NCBI RefSeq assembly: GCF_016906535.1
Contig: NC_057373.1
Location: 124,001-188,000 of the forward strand
Length of the DNA: 64,000 bases
DNA from: Rhizoctonia solani
Taxonomy: Eukaryota; Basidiomycota; Agaricomycetes; Cantharellales; Ceratobasidiaceae
Reading direction: 5' to 3'
Shown: piece after piece, positions 1 to 12,968 of the stretch
How positions within the stretch are numbered: the stretch's first letter is position 1
How the letters are laid out: each line of letters opens with the position of its first letter
Made by a program: the position numbers and the translations under genes
The notes under the pieces: model-generated
What the model was told of the DNA's origin: nothing
What the model saw: only the letters and a program-made list of their open reading frames with translations
Databases searched by the model: none

Positions 1-1176
1 GACGGTAAACATAGAACTAGTCTCGTTGCAACTTCGGAGTAGCGTTTCCATCTCGATCTATCACCGTGACTGTATTAATATGAACCACTGAATAATCCAT
101 CCGAGTACCTATACATGCGTTGCAATAGTGTTGGAATTTCGATATCTCACATACACCAGACCAATTACCTGTTACGGATTTGGTATGCCATATACGGATG
201 GTCGCGTGTCTTTTCTCTCCTTAGTTTTGCGCGAAAGTAGTACGTGCTAAGATGCGCTTGTTCAGCTCCCCTAGTCACCTTAAAAAGAAGCTATTACTGC
301 ATTGCCAAAACAAAAATCGTAAGGTGAGTGGTAAGCCGTAACCCAACATGAATTCAGTCTGACATCAACTACTGAATTAATCCTGGGGCGTGAAACACTG
401 AGAATATACTTAGAACAACGTTGCATGGGATAAGGCACGAAATTTAGATATATAATATATGAAGGGGATGAACGCCATATTGGATAAATCATATCGTCCG
501 GTCGACTGAGATCAGAGAACGTGCACGTTTACTGAAATTAGTTAGTAATAAGTAGCAAACTTATTCACAAAAAAGACTAAAGTAAGAGTATTTGACAATC
601 TGACTCGTTAATCGCACGTGTAGCGTGTAGGTCGTTAAATATAGCATTTCACACCTTTGTCATCACCGTGACCAAAATGCTCATTATATTTGATACTACC
701 ATCATGTGTAACTACCTATGACGCACCCAATGTATCTCTAGAGAACGTGACAGGTCACATATGGGAACATAACAATACTTTTAAAGCGCATACACACGCA
801 CTTTGTGACCGACCCGTTGGAGGGTATCGATACGTTGATTTACCAACGTTTGCAATTGAAACTAGTCTGGTAAACCTTTGGTTGTTTTTGGGTGCCTGCA
901 CGGAATCATAATACCTGGGAGGGTAGTAAATAAACTGTATGTTTTGTCTGGTGAGGCGTTACGTTGGCGCTGGTGTTACCCTTGAGCAAATCTCACTAAG
1001 TCTAAATTTGGGTTCTAACGCGGTACGGGCATCGAGGTCCACCGCAACCAGGGGAAGTGTTTGAGAACATCACGTGGACAACTGGTAGTTCCAGATCCCA
1101 ACACAAAGCTCGGCATGAACAGTCTCTCACTCGACTCGTACCCCATCACCTGGATTTTGATGATACTACAATATCA
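1..1176. other. Stretch without a recognised gene
   Basis: AT-rich sequence with only short ORFs (the longest about 73 codons, 690-911) that have no recognisable motif and no exon-like continuation. I see no RNA gene, repeat or terminal repeat in it. It presumably includes the promoter of the + strand gene beginning near 1177. Confidence 0.5.
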
Positions 1177-3261
1177 ATGTCCTACTTGGTAAAAGATAGC
1201 GCTAGCTGTCCTCAGTGTAGAAATAGGTAAGGCAGTTTATTCCGGTTGTCTTAGTTGTGTTTTCACATCGACTAGCACAAATGCCGAGTGTCGGTGCGTT
1301 CAACTGGATAGTAAAAGCATGAAAACACTTGAGATAGGAAAGAACAATTCGCGGTTGGGACATATAGAATCATCGCGTGATTGTGAAGATAATTCTGAAT
1401 CCCCAATTCAACACTCTGCAACCTTTTATAGTGATGCTTCGCCCATTCAATCGGTAAGCTCGGCGATCGCGATCGGGCTATTGAAGCTGATTTGATTCAT
1501 GGACCCACTCAAAACCACCAACAACCTTGCCCAGACGGGAAACTCCGTAGGTTCCTTGATACTCCTACCCGATTATACATACTCGGATTTTCATAATTCT
1601 TATCAACTGCCTCTTCGACAAATAGTTGCTCGACAACTCCCAACTCCGGCCTCTGACTGCCATCACTTTATTGCATCTCAAGAACATGCCGCTGGGAAGG
1701 ACTTGTCCTCTGGGAGATCGGACTGTCTAGAATCACTGTTGAGCCTTGCCCATCCGGGCGATCAGTCCTATCAACAAAACGTTAGGATGCCTCGGAGTAC
1801 TGGGCGAATGCGAATGCTACCGGGGCTGGAAGATAATGGTTCCGAGGATCTTGATAACCTGGGAAATGTATACAATGTGCTGGCTAGCTCCTTGCCACTG
1901 GATCGAACCGTCGAGAGCAACGGGTTGCCGTTCATTTTACAGGCGCGTAGGTAACTTTTCCTTTATGTGATCCTTCGAGATCTTATTTTCACAGACGCCA
2001 GATGGATGTCACACTTTCTGTTCGAGTCCGTACGAATCGCGCACTTGGCCAAAGACTATATTATTGAGAACTACAAGAGTGGAGAGGTATCTCGACGGAA
2101 AATGAACTTGCTGGCTAGTAATGCTTATGCGATCACTGGCTCGACGGAATACGATCTAGCCAACGTTCCGTCGTTTTTCATGATTCAATCGTGCGTCTTA
2201 ATAACCTTAGCTGAAGCTGCTTCACGAGTTCAAGCTTCCCGGGAATTGGATGAGCAGTATGCTCTTGAAGCAATGCAGAACACGTACGAGGTTAGTTTCC
2301 AACTATCTCAGCAGTCCATCAACTTATCATCCTAATGCAAGTTAATCTCTTCATTATGTAAAGTGGGATCCTTATCATATGTTTCAAGCATTATGCAACT
2401 TGCAGCACCAGTTTTCCGTCGGGCTTGTCCAGACTCTTTGGAGGGATTAATAAACTTACCCAGCCTCTTGACAACTCTAAATCTACCTCTTCAGTATTAC
2501 GCCACATTCGATATTATACTTGGTGTATTGACCTGCCGACCTACATTCTTCCGCTACGATGTGGAATTCACTCCTCAAGCACCCGAAACTTTATTTACTC
2601 TGGAAAATGGACCTGGTTTACGGTGGCTATATGGAATTCCCAATCGATTAATATTTACGTTTGCGAAGATGAGTGCTTTACTCGAAGACTTTGGGCCATG
2701 CATTGGGACGGAAATCGTAGACAAATTGGAACGAGAGATACGGGATATAGTACCGATTATAGTCCCTTCGACCGAGCCTGCTATTGCTATAGGACAGATG
2801 GCGGTACAGGAATGTTGGTGTCTTGCAGCATTGATTTATTTGTATATGGTAAGTACACTAAACGACGGTAGCATTTCTACTGACATTCCGGAAAGGGTCT
2901 ATGCGGATCCCTTACTTTTGATTCTCAAGTAACAAAAGCACGAAGGCAGTTTTTAAAGATCCTACCGCAAGTTAGACCAAGGCGGAGCCCAGATGTGTTC
3001 TTGATATTTCCCTTGGTTATCGTAAGTACAGAACTTCCCTGAATGACAATCTATTGATTGTTCACATAGCTTGGGGTCGCCACACACGACCTAAAAGAAC
3101 AAGACATAATTCGAAGACGAATGCTCGGGGTTCCAGAATGTGTTCGCCTCGGCACAATGGGGAACGACTTCATACGGGTATTGGATAGTGTATGGCAAAC
3201 ACCTCGTCAAGGAGTATGGAGCGACCTTCGACGGGCATGTTGGCAGGTCCTAGGTGTATAA
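1177..3261 (+). CDS. ZT1: Zn2Cys6-family regulator with a degenerate zinc cluster
   Basis: A seven-exon model keeps frame throughout: 1177-1226, 1276-1453, 1535-1946, 1995-2290, 2342-2848, 2896-3021, 3070-3261. By family it is a nuclear DNA-binding transcription regulator. The N-terminus has a first pair CPQC, but the rest of the cluster is damaged: the next cysteines are spaced EC-R-C and the usual KKCD segment is absent, so zinc and DNA binding may be lost. Downstream are a variable Ser/Pro-rich linker, the conserved acidic segment ending in LPFIL, then the helical effector region with LRWLYGIPN and QECW..AALIYLYM, and a last exon with GVPECVRLGTMGNDF and VWSDLRRAC. Exons 4-6 (296, 507 and 126 nt) match ZT6 exactly in length. 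The first two exons are my inference; an alternative start is the ATG at 1499. It is the only ZT copy on the + strand. Confidence 0.72.
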
Positions 3262-5480
3262 GTATTGTAATTTTCTTCCTAGTTTCGCTCTGCTATCCTG
3301 CTTTGTGTTCTTAGATCATCGTACGCATATATTTTCTTATAGATTGATCAGGAGTCCGGCTCAAGAATGAGATATTCTTTAATGAACATTAAAATGAATT
3401 AATTTATTGGGAACTAATCAGGAGTTTGAAATAGCTAGGCTCCTCAAAACATACATGCTTTGGCGTCTTGGAAAGCGCCCTTTGGTTGTTATTCTTGTTG
3501 GAGCAGTGCCGGCGCCCATTGCCATAGGACAAACAATATTTAGAAATCTTGGGTGGTGTGAAGGCCAGTAGACATACTGACCCATTCTTGGTTATTCTTG
3601 TCATCGGTCTGCCTCAGTCCGCCAACTTATTCACTATTTACCATTTTATTTAGCTCTGTATGACAACCAGCTTGAATCACGCAAATCAGCATTTCTCAGC
3701 GAACTTTGAGGGCTTTACAGAATGCCTGGGATAAGGAAGAATAGTCAATAATATCATGAAGGTGCTGACTACCGACGTCGGTTGGTGGGAAGCCAACTGG
3801 ATGGTCCGATGCGTGCTAGAGAGTTATGGGAGCGTGGGCCCAGAAAGCAACCTATTTGACTTGTAACGCAGTTTATTGGTATTTTGACTCCGTTCTTGCT
3901 ATAATTTGTACTGATTTTGGTTATGATCGTTCATTTTTCTCGAGTAAGTTGAATTGTAATCATCGAGCGACAAGCATTACCCTTCACTAGCACGTAGCTA
4001 TGACCAGCTGGTTCTTATATTTACGTATGAGATTCCGTCGATCCTTTCCACTGAAGAACTTCTGTCTCTTTTTTTTTCTCTTTTTTTTCTCGTCTATGGT
4101 ATGAAACAAGAGTCGAGTGTGCACCTCACCTCTTTAATTCGCTCGCATTTCAGAAAGCGACAACAAATTCAAATGAACATCAGACATATTTGCTAGCTAT
4201 ATGAGATAGTATTATTGAACTCCCATTCGATAGTCAGCTGGGGTGGGGGGTAAGTGAATATACCCGATGACAGTAATTGCGGGTGTGGGTATTGGAGAAA
4301 CAAGCTCCTCGACGTCTTATTGGACAATTCGAAGAAACGGGAAGGGGGAGGGAGCATTCACAATTAAGCATCATCTGAATCGGTATTGCGCCTGGCCTCG
4401 TGTTTGCCTGTATGCTCCGATCCACAACTCCATACGCCCAGAAAGAAACTATGTCCTTAGTTAAGCCTCTTTAGACTTCGGCGGCGTTTTCCTGTTAGAA
4501 ACCCCCACATTGTGCACATCGATCGATCAGCATCGCAGACATGGGGTTGGGGAGGGGGGTATGTGGTATGCTACAGCCCCTTTTAATTATATTTTTGATG
4601 AGTGAGACACCTCCGGGAGATGTGGAGAATGTCTGAAGAAGCGCCATGCCTTATATATGGGCGCACACGACTAATACTTCAACTACCATGGCTCGGGTAC
4701 TCATGAAGGCTCAGTCTATACATTATTCCTCGGCGAAGATTCCTACCCAACAAAGTTGATTCTTGGCACAACGACGGCGGCAGTGTTGGTCTCTTAACCG
4801 ATCAAAGTAAGCTACGCCTGCGCCATCCATCTTGCTTAGAAGCGTAGCCCCAAAGGTGGCTCACGTAGACGGGATAACTATGGATTGAGCTTAGTGCGTT
4901 ATGCAGCTAGCATCGACCCTGAATGCTTAACTTTTAGTCTCGTAAAACGACAAATCGCGTCAGTGGCCCGAGGGCAGTGTCATAACTCTGAGTCCATGCA
5001 TATGCTAAACTAGAGGGCCCCGGGGGTCAACGTGTTGTACATCCCTTGATATCTCCATCTTTGTTCACGCCCAATCTCAACGGCTGGAGAGTCGACCTGT
5101 TGACTTTAAGGCTCAGCCACCATGTCAAGTCTAGCCCCCAAATGAGCGGAGTTACGGATAAGGAAATATTTCAATTGGGAATAAGACAAGCAGAGGGATC
5201 GGACATGGCTAAGGTTTCGCTTTCAGTGATAGCCCAGATTTGTTTGGCCTCCGTAAGACCCCTGAACTTCATTAGGGCACAATTCGATCGTGAGGATCTA
5301 TCCGAAAATTTATAGAGGAAGTGACCGCATCGGACGGAGAGCCTCAGCACCGAGCGGCGGTGCCAGGTTATTTCAATAAGAAGGCTAGTCTGGTATGCTT
5401 GTAAGATCATATATGCAGCGTGTATAGCTTGGTAGAATAACAAAATGTATCTAAGACATCGGACCGTGTCCTCTGATCAG
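3262..5480. other. Intergenic region between ZT1 and ZT2 (tail to tail)
   Basis: About 2.2 kb between two convergent genes. Short ORFs on both strands (for example 4234-4464 and 5046-5443) overlap each other, show no family motif and have no spliced continuation. A pyrimidine-rich run lies near 4070-4095. I see no terminal repeats or target duplications. Confidence 0.5.
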
Positions 5481-7851
5481 TTAAACTCCTGTAATTCGCC
5501 AACACGCTTCTCGTAGATCGTCCCATCGAGCTGCCCTGCCTTCATTTGCTGTTCGAGTCCAGACTTCTTTCAACAAATGGAGGTGATCGTTCCCAGCCGT
5601 GTTTGGATTAGTATATTCGGGCACAGATAGTACACGGGAAATTATAGTATGCCGATGGGTGGATTTAGTTGCTGCTACTCCTGCCTGTTCAAGAGTGAAA
5701 ACACCCGTTATTTTCTTTGTTGAACGAGAAAGCTTACAATTATCATAGGAATGGTCAAAAGCGCGTCTGGGTTACGCCCGGATTTGGTCCCATTCACAAG
5801 CTTCATGAAAGATCTATGAGCTTTTTTTACTTGGGAGTCGAGTGCGTGTGCTCTTCCCAATGCCTAGAGCAGACGAATTAAAAGAAAGCCCAAAAAGCCC
5901 TCGAGTATACGGGCATACCATGTACAAGTAAATAAAGATTGCCTGACGCCAGCATTCCTGCACAACTGTCCTCACAATGGCAAGCGTTGGTTCCTTACTT
6001 TCGCATGGCATAACGTTGATAACCCTGATGTCCTCCCCGATCCGCTCAATCATAGTGGGATCTATCATTGCATTTGCAGCTATGGCATCTTCTCTGAGGT
6101 TGTTCATGTATGCAAGAAGCAAAAGAAACTGATCCGGGATTCCAAGCAGCCATTGGGAGCCTCGGTCTTCTCTCTTCCTAATAAATTCATCGCAATACTC
6201 GAGAGACCATGGAACATGGTACCTATTGGACACGTACGTTATTCATCAGACCTCCTACAGTTATGTACGTCAAAAACAATAGCACAACTAACCTGCACTG
6301 CAGTGGTCTACCAGTTGTAATACTGCTAGCCACGTCCGCTACCACAAAATGCCTGAGGTTGACATTCACTTCGAGCAGAAGTTCGGACATATGAGGAGGA
6401 TAGGGTGAAGGACAGGCCTTTAGAAATACTGGGGCGGCCAACTGAATTAGACGAAGTAGGTCGGAGAGAGGCGCTGAAGCCGCCTGCATGTTCATCAACT
6501 TTCCATCAGGTTTGTTAGCGCGGAGAAAGCATAAGTAGCAATGAAAATGATGTACCTCAAAAGTATTGTTCAGTGCCAAAATCGCATGCTCTCGCTCTTC
6601 ATTCTCAGCCCATTGTCTGCTGCAAAAAGCGGCAACATTTTGCCAGATTTCACACCGCAGTAGTTCGAGTAGCATATTTCCTTCTTCGTCCAAGGCCCGG
6701 TGTTTCGCCAGCTTTCTCATTATCTGAGAGATCATGAGCAGCCTGGAGCGTGAAGCTTGAGATAGGGAAAATTGCTGGCTTATCGTGTCTTTAGTTGTGT
6801 ATGCTATCTTGAGCGGCTCAAAGACCGACTGGGAGATCCATTGGGCATCTGAAATTAAAGATGTAAGCTTGCCATTGAAGTTAGAATAAACAACTCACAG
6901 CACTGCAGAACAAAGGGAAGTTTGTTGCTATCCACTGTACGATCTAGTCTAATTGAGATTTGACACAATATTTCTTCGAATCCCTCAGGATCATCGTCAT
7001 CATACTCTTCTTCCACGTCTGTGTTGTGTTTGAGGGGAATTAATCCATCCACATTCAATTTGGATACATGTGGTGTGCACTGGTTTGATTCGATTAGGCG
7101 TGTTAGGCGTGTCGGTGGTCCCTGGGTGATTGACTTTAATGAAGCATCTGTCTTCTCCGAGCTTGAAAGAGCCACGAGCAGGCTCCTTTGACTGGTCCCG
7201 ACACACAGTGCTGCTGATTGACGAGAAGCCATAGGTAAAGATAATGTAGATCCAGCCTCAATGTGAGTGGATAACGGCAACGGCAGTTTGGATAATAGTG
7301 GTTCTTGGTTGGCGCCAACTGGCAGCCTGGCATCTGGAGAGGGGGAACAATTGGATGGACTAGGGAGCGAACTGGATATATTTGAAGAATTTCCGAGTAC
7401 CGAGGTTGTCAAAAAGCTTGAACTTTGTCGAAGGAGCGCCCTTTCTCGCTCGCTCGGTGGCCTAGGCGCCGGCTTTGTCCGTACTTTGTTCCCAGCGTGT
7501 TGTATATATTCATATCGGCACTCCGCCCCGCTCTTTTCACATCTGAGTAATTGGTTAGTTGGATTTCATGTACTTGGATTATGACTTGCCTGAGACACTT
7601 TGGTTTTGTCTCATCGCATTTCTTGCGTCTGATGGTCGAGGTTAGTACTCTGTAAGGGACGGAGAAAGAAAAATAACTTGCTTGGTCTTACACGTGTGGC
7701 ATCCTGTGGGTGACCTTCTGGGCATAATACAAGGAGAGAAAGGTGGAGAATCAGTATCTAGCGCTCGTAATTTATGATAGCGCAGAGACCCGGCGTCCAG
7801 GTTTCTTAAAGAGGTTAACTCGGGTCCTGACGGTTGATTATTACTCGTCAT
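5481..7851 (-). CDS. ZT2: Zn2Cys6 transcription-factor-like protein, intact
   Basis: Nuclear regulator by family. The zinc cluster is complete once two small introns are removed (7629-7681 and 7543-7589): CHTC, then KTKRKKCD, then PKCLRCEKSGAEC, giving C-X2-C-X6-C-X6-C-X2-C-X6-C. Both introns begin with GCAAGT and end in CAG, so both are GC-AG introns; no GT alternative keeps frame. Next come a Ser/Pro-rich linker, an acidic DDDDPEGFEE stretch, the LPFVLQCC landmark, the helical region (intron 6849-6898), QWLLGIPDQ and VQECWRQAIFIYLYM. The last exon ends with ARWDDLREACWRITGV and a stop at 5481-5483. Start: the first ATG of the open frame at 7851; a second ATG just before RRSPTGC is also possible. 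Its 5' end is also found at 17.78 kb, where the tandem duplication of this locus joins. Confidence 0.82.
7543..7681 (-). other. Two GC-AG introns flanking a 39-nt exon in ZT2
   Basis: The intron at 7629-7681 starts GCAAGT and the intron at 7543-7589 also starts GCAAGT (read on the - strand). Both end in CAG, and the first has an ACTAAC branch-like motif. Removing both restores a textbook six-cysteine zinc cluster. Using any GT nearby breaks the frame. Confidence 0.75.
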
Positions 7852-8979
7852 CCCAGATATCCAAGTGAGAATCCATTAGGATCGACGCAAGGGGCAGAAG
7901 TGTGCTCTTTATTTAGAAGGGCGACGGGGCACTTAGTGGTTTGGCATGTGAACTGTGACAGATGATAGAAACATCTTATGATTTACGTACTCTCTCATTT
8001 TCTAATTCCCATCAATTGTCCACGTTGGGCTTAGATCGATGCACATTATATGATTCACACATTCCTCTTTGCAGCTTCTGTGGGCAGCTGCCTAAGCAGG
8101 CAGAACGATCGACAAAGCTTTCGAGAAAATCCTTTTAATCCGGTGGGGCAGAACTTTTGATTGAACTCAAAAGCAGCGGGGGGTTCGAATCGGGATATAC
8201 AGTAATTCAGGGAAAATGAGCCTGTTTTAAATTTGAGCAAGGACGAAGTACCTGATCAAAGTTTAATAAAGCTACTCCTTAGATCTGGAAATGATTGTTG
8301 GCAAAATGAGGTTTACGCGCAAGGTTGACGTTTTAATCGTATCATTACAGTACGATCGTTTGCTGCACACGATAAATAGTATAATCATGGCGTTGACTGG
8401 TCATGGCTTCGAAACAACATCCTTTCAGCGCTAATTTCTGCCTGTTGGCGGGTTCATTGCAAATCAATGTGTGAGGCACAGCATGTAACACATGTCATCA
8501 ACGCGAGACGACCAGAATGTGAGTATAGAACCCCGGCTATATATCCATACAAGGAGAGGCTATGACGGCATCTGATATGAGCTCTCTCGGATAGTGATAA
8601 ATAGCACACGAGATGGCCCAAGCAAGACTCGTAGCAATCGCAGCATTCAGCGGGACGATTAGAGTGTCGACGACATAAAAACACTAAGAAGCTTCAACGT
8701 CCGAGAAAAGCAGTGCACTGAGTTTCAAGGTATGTCTCCTTATTCCCACAAGCCTGTACAAGAGCGAGCACTGACCCGTTTGTGAAGGCAAAGAGTCGAG
8801 TTGGCCAATCGTATCGAACATTTCTTCAGCTGGAATACACAAGCAACTGCTGACCGCACCCTCAGGAGTGAGTACGGTTGAGTGTTGGCCACCGATGTTA
8901 CGACCAGGCTAATTGAACATCTTTGTATCAAGAGCAGGCACATATCTCAAATAGCGATCCAAGGCGCGAAACCGTATCA
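7852..8979. other. Intergenic region, ZT2 to CHAT gene 1 (divergent promoters)
   Basis: Head-to-head spacer between ZT2 (-) and CHAT gene 1 (+), duplicated with about 5-10% difference at 17,817-19,564. An upstream non-coding or coding exon of the CHAT gene may lie near 8,810-8,880: a stretch reading VELANRIEH is preserved in both copies, but the copies differ by one base there. I could not settle whether it is translated. No other gene is seen. Confidence 0.45.
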
Positions 8980-11529
8980 ATGAGAACAGAACAAGCCACT
9001 TGCAGTCAGATGGACGGCTCGAGTAAGTGTCAATTAGCCAGTTGGGCCATTCTCCGCCCACCAACATGCTCCCATAGGTTACGAAGATTTGTGCAAGCAG
9101 GCAAAGACCCACCACGACCGGTTCCGACGCTTAGGCGAGCTGGATGACATCGAGAAGGCAATCGAATATGGAAACCGCGCGCTAGGCTTGACCCCGGAAG
9201 AGCATCTAGACACTCCAAACCGATTGACTTGCCTGGGAAACTATTACAATGATCGGTATCGGCGTCTCGGAAAGCTAGAAGACATGGAGAAATCGTTCGA
9301 TTGCCGAATGCGTGCGCTGGGATCGACCAGTGAAAACGATGCGGAGCTGCCAGTTCGGATGGGTGATGTAGGGAGATCATATACAATGCGATATCGGCGC
9401 CTAGGAGATGTGGACGACCTGGAAAAATCGCTTGAGTACAAGTGCCCGTGCGCTGACCGTCAGTCCACACGAGCACCCTGACCTATCAGACCGGCAAGCT
9501 GATCTGGGAGTCTCATATGGCGATCGATACCGACGGATGGGAAACATGGCCGACCTGGAGAAGTCGATTGAATGCAACTCTCGCGCACTGGCATTGACTC
9601 CCGACGGCCACCCTGACCTTCCAGACCGGCATGGCGCTCTAGGGGTGTCATACGGCGATCGATACCAACGGATGGGAGACATGGCCGACCTGGAGAAGTG
9701 GATCGAACACTTGTCTCGTGCACACACTTTCACCCCTGATGGCCATCCACATTTATCTTTGAGGCACTATCAAATGGCCATATCTCGTCATCATCAGTAC
9801 CAGCACACAGGTCACCCATCCCACCTCCACGCCTGCCTCACTTCTTTTCGCCAATCCTCCCGGCTATCATCCGCAGCGCCGCGTGACGTGTTTGATTATA
9901 CTCTTCGTTGGGCGAACCTCGCGTCTCAGTATAGCTACCTCAATCCCCTCGAAGCTTTCCGTGCGGCTCTAGATGTTCTTCCTCACTTCATTTGGCTTGC
10001 TGCTACCACTGCTCAGCGGTATGCCAACTTGGCCCTAACCGAGAACCTGGCTATAAGAGCAGGTGCTGCTGCCATCCAATCCTCGGAGTATGGCACAGGT
10101 CTCGAGTGGCTGGAGCATGGGCGGTGTATCGTTTGGAACCAGACCCTGATGCTTCGGTCTCCATTGGACGACCTTGAAGCATCTCACCCAGTCATCGCTG
10201 CTCGGCTCTCTTTGATCTCGAAGCAGCTCGATCAAACTAACTCGGGAGCTCCAGGCTCTCGATCGAACAACGACGCTCTGGGCCTTCGATACCGTTTGGC
10301 CAGGGAATATACTGACTTGTTGACACAAACTCGTTTGTTACCCGGATTCGAGGACTTTCTACAGCCCCCAAAGGCTACCGGTCTGATGCGAGTGGCCCGA
10401 CACGGACCTGTGGTTGTGATCAATTGCTCCAAGGACGACTGCGATGCGCTTGTGATAATGCCTGGACAAGATCGCGTCGGCCACGTCTCCCTCCCTAGCT
10501 ATACCGAATCTAAAGCAACTCATGCTCGGTCAGAGATAGAACAGCTGCTGCTCAACAAGGGATTTCGAGAGCGTGGGTTCAAGCTCAAGGGCGGCCGGAT
10601 AAAACAGCCTGATCCAGACGTAGGACTGGTGTTAGCGGATCTGTGGAAGGACATCGTCAAGCCGGTGCTTGAATATCTAGGGTACTTGGTACGTTCGGCT
10701 AGATCTCGACATTATATGCAAACCAACTGTGATCATGCAGACCAATCATACAGTCGACCAAATGCCGCATATCACGTGGTGCCCTACCGGCGCACTCACC
10801 TTCTTGCCGCTACATGCCGCTGGTGACTACGACCAGCCAGGATCAAGAGTGTTTGACCATGTTATATCATCGTACACCCCCACACTTACTGCTCTGCTCG
10901 CCTCTGCTCCGACAGTCCCGCGTCGTGCCCCTCGTTTGCTCGCTGTTGGACAGATGGCTACGTCCGGCTACAGTCAGCTGCCAGGTACGGCCAGGGAGCT
11001 TGCGTCCATCAGGGCCCACGCGCACAATCGAGCCGAGTACTCGCAGCTCACTGGTAGCAAAGCCACTGCGACGGCTGTGCTTGACGCGATGGAGGAACAC
11101 GACTGGGTGCACCTCGCCTGCCATGCTCATCAGAACGTGACTGACCCGACCAAGAGCGGGTTCTTTCTGCATGGCGGCAGGTTGGATCTCGCTGCGATCA
11201 CCCGACAATCATTCAAGAGCAAGGGGCTGGCGTTCCTATCGGCATGCCAGACGGCGACAGGGGACGAGAAGCTGCCAGACGAAGCGATCCACCTTGCGTC
11301 AGGGATGCTGATGGCGGGGTATCGGAGTGTGACAGCGACGATGTGGTCTGTGATAGACGAAGACGCGCCGGTGGTAGCGGACATGGTGTACTCGCGGCTG
11401 CTGAAGGACGGGAAGGTAGGGAGCGGGGAGGCGGGGAGAGCGCTGCACGCTGCTGTCGCGAGACTGCGTGAGAAGGTGGGAGAGCGGAACATTGCGCGAT
11501 GGGTGCCGTACATACACATTGGGTCCTAG
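8980..11529 (+). pseudogene. TPR-CHAT protein, copy 1 (5 repeats, one frameshift)
   Basis: Cytosolic caspase-like (CHAT) protease by family, with an N-terminal TPR-type array. Exons 8980-9022, 9078-10688 and 10741-11529 mirror copy 2 exactly, including a 52-nt last intron with an AACCAAC branch-like motif. The array has only 5 units of the 45-residue repeat (landmarks DLEKSIE, RAL, HPDLP, RHAALGVSY). Around 9444-9448 there is one extra base compared with copy 2, which shifts the frame between units 3 and 4, so the reading frame is broken unless this is a sequence error. Exon 2 is 1611 nt against 2690 nt in copy 2: a difference of 8 x 135 minus 1, exactly accounting for 8 repeats and the extra base. 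The CHAT domain downstream is undamaged, with VHLACHAHQ (catalytic His) and FLSACQTATGD (catalytic Cys). Confidence 0.8.
9100..9770 (+). repeat. TPR-unit array in CHAT copy 1 (5 units of about 135 bp)
   Basis: Five tandem units of about 135 bp (45 codons) each encode one helix-turn-helix pair. The first three are diverged in sequence; the last two closely resemble the homogeneous units of copy 2. Confidence 0.85.
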
Positions 11530-12968
11530 TGAGGCGGAGACATTGAGGATATTCTGACTTCATCTCAGCTAATACTAATTGGAACTTTGGTGCGGAAGCT
11601 TCTACTTCGGTTTCCTAGCCTCCGTCTGTATTTCGAGCCGCCTTTTCCGGCTCACTGGTCGTTGATGCTTTGATGGAATCTGCCCCTGATCTATATGTAT
11701 GTATGACCGGTTCTTCATTTAGAATGATATCATCCTGAGTTATTGCAGTGGAGTTGTTGAGTTTGAGTAACTATTGAGAGTGTCCACGAATGTGGGTGCA
11801 TGCTATATGCATATGACTAAGCACACCCTCGAGTCGAGTCTACTCCAACGGTAATTTGATGGGTTCGCTAACCCTGGTGTGACCATCCAACTTAGTTGTA
11901 GCTTTATTTCCGGACATTTGTTATGGTTCAGTCTTTACAAGCGACTACTGTAGTTTTCGTACCACCCATATTAAAATTACTAGTAAACGGCCAACCGAAT
12001 AAACGCTCTGCCTTCGAGGAGTCATAGTACTAGTTATATGCACAGCCTATTGCGTGACATTTCCACAGGCTTCCACGGGCCCAGGTATCCTCATTACATG
12101 TTAACATGTTCTAGCCTGGTGAGTTTATTTCCATTATTTCTATTCACTTATACAATATACCTGGTGGATTTCAACGAACTCGCGCACTCTTCCGTCTGCA
12201 CCCTGTCTTACCGATAATCAATCGCATCACGACTAGAATTCACCGATCTATTATTACGCTGTTGAACTGGTGTAACTACCTACAAAGGCTTGTAATTGCA
12301 CCATTGCATAGTCCCTACTTTAATCGTACATTAGGATTATCCTGAGCCTACAGTAAGAGCATATACTGTAGTTATTAACCTCACCGTGGGCGGGGTTCCA
12401 AGCCGTAAGCTATGCGTATTTTGCTTCCCAGACAATATCCTTCGATTTTAGTATCGCATTGTGTAGCGTTGCCGTATTCTTTGTTTCTGATTATATATCA
12501 CTTTCGTTACTCAACTAGTTTTCCCTTCTTTATCAAGTCCTGTATAGTATCTGGGCGCTTTTTGTAATAAAGCCCGCGTAGCCAAAAATATAGTGTCCCT
12601 TTTCTCTGGGCATGAATTGAGTGTTTGTGAACTTTTATCTTTTTCGTGGTATTGAGAAGTTAAGAAATTTATTTATATTCGATCCATGGAGTTTTACACA
12701 TTGGTGTAAAGTTACGATTCGCGTGCTGGGCGGATCTATAGGTTCTTTTTGATGTCCGAATCCGTTCATACGGGCCCCAAGCTGCATAGCCTGCTCCCAT
12801 GGGTGGTGTCTCCTGTGCTTACGACCTTCTTGGCATGCACGGCTCTTCACGTACACTTCAAAACCTTAAGCATAGCTCACATGCCCCGGATCCAAGCCGC
12901 GCTGGCACAGAAAATTATTGATCCCCAAGAAGCTCTAGGGACCACAGGTTCAAGATTGACAGGGACAA
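11530..12968. other. Region downstream of CHAT gene 1, no gene
   Basis: AT-rich spacer between CHAT copy 1 (+) and ZT3 (-), which are convergent. It aligns with 23,194-25,150 apart from insertions in the second copy. Short ORFs around 12,635-13,003 occur in both copies but do not keep the same protein and look non-coding. Confidence 0.5.

Noticed and set aside
4234..4464. Overlapping 63- and 65-codon frames on opposite strands
   Set aside because: No motif, no splice continuation, no counterpart in other parts of the window.
6223..6310. Possible frameshift in ZT2 between GRPL and YHVPWSLEY
   Set aside because: An intron with a GTTAGT donor and TAG acceptor after GRPLQC restores frame exactly, so the gene is intact there.
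8170..8210. GGTTCGAATC-like string resembling a tRNA B box
   Set aside because: No A box at the right distance and no cloverleaf; the copy in unit 2 has changed exactly these bases.
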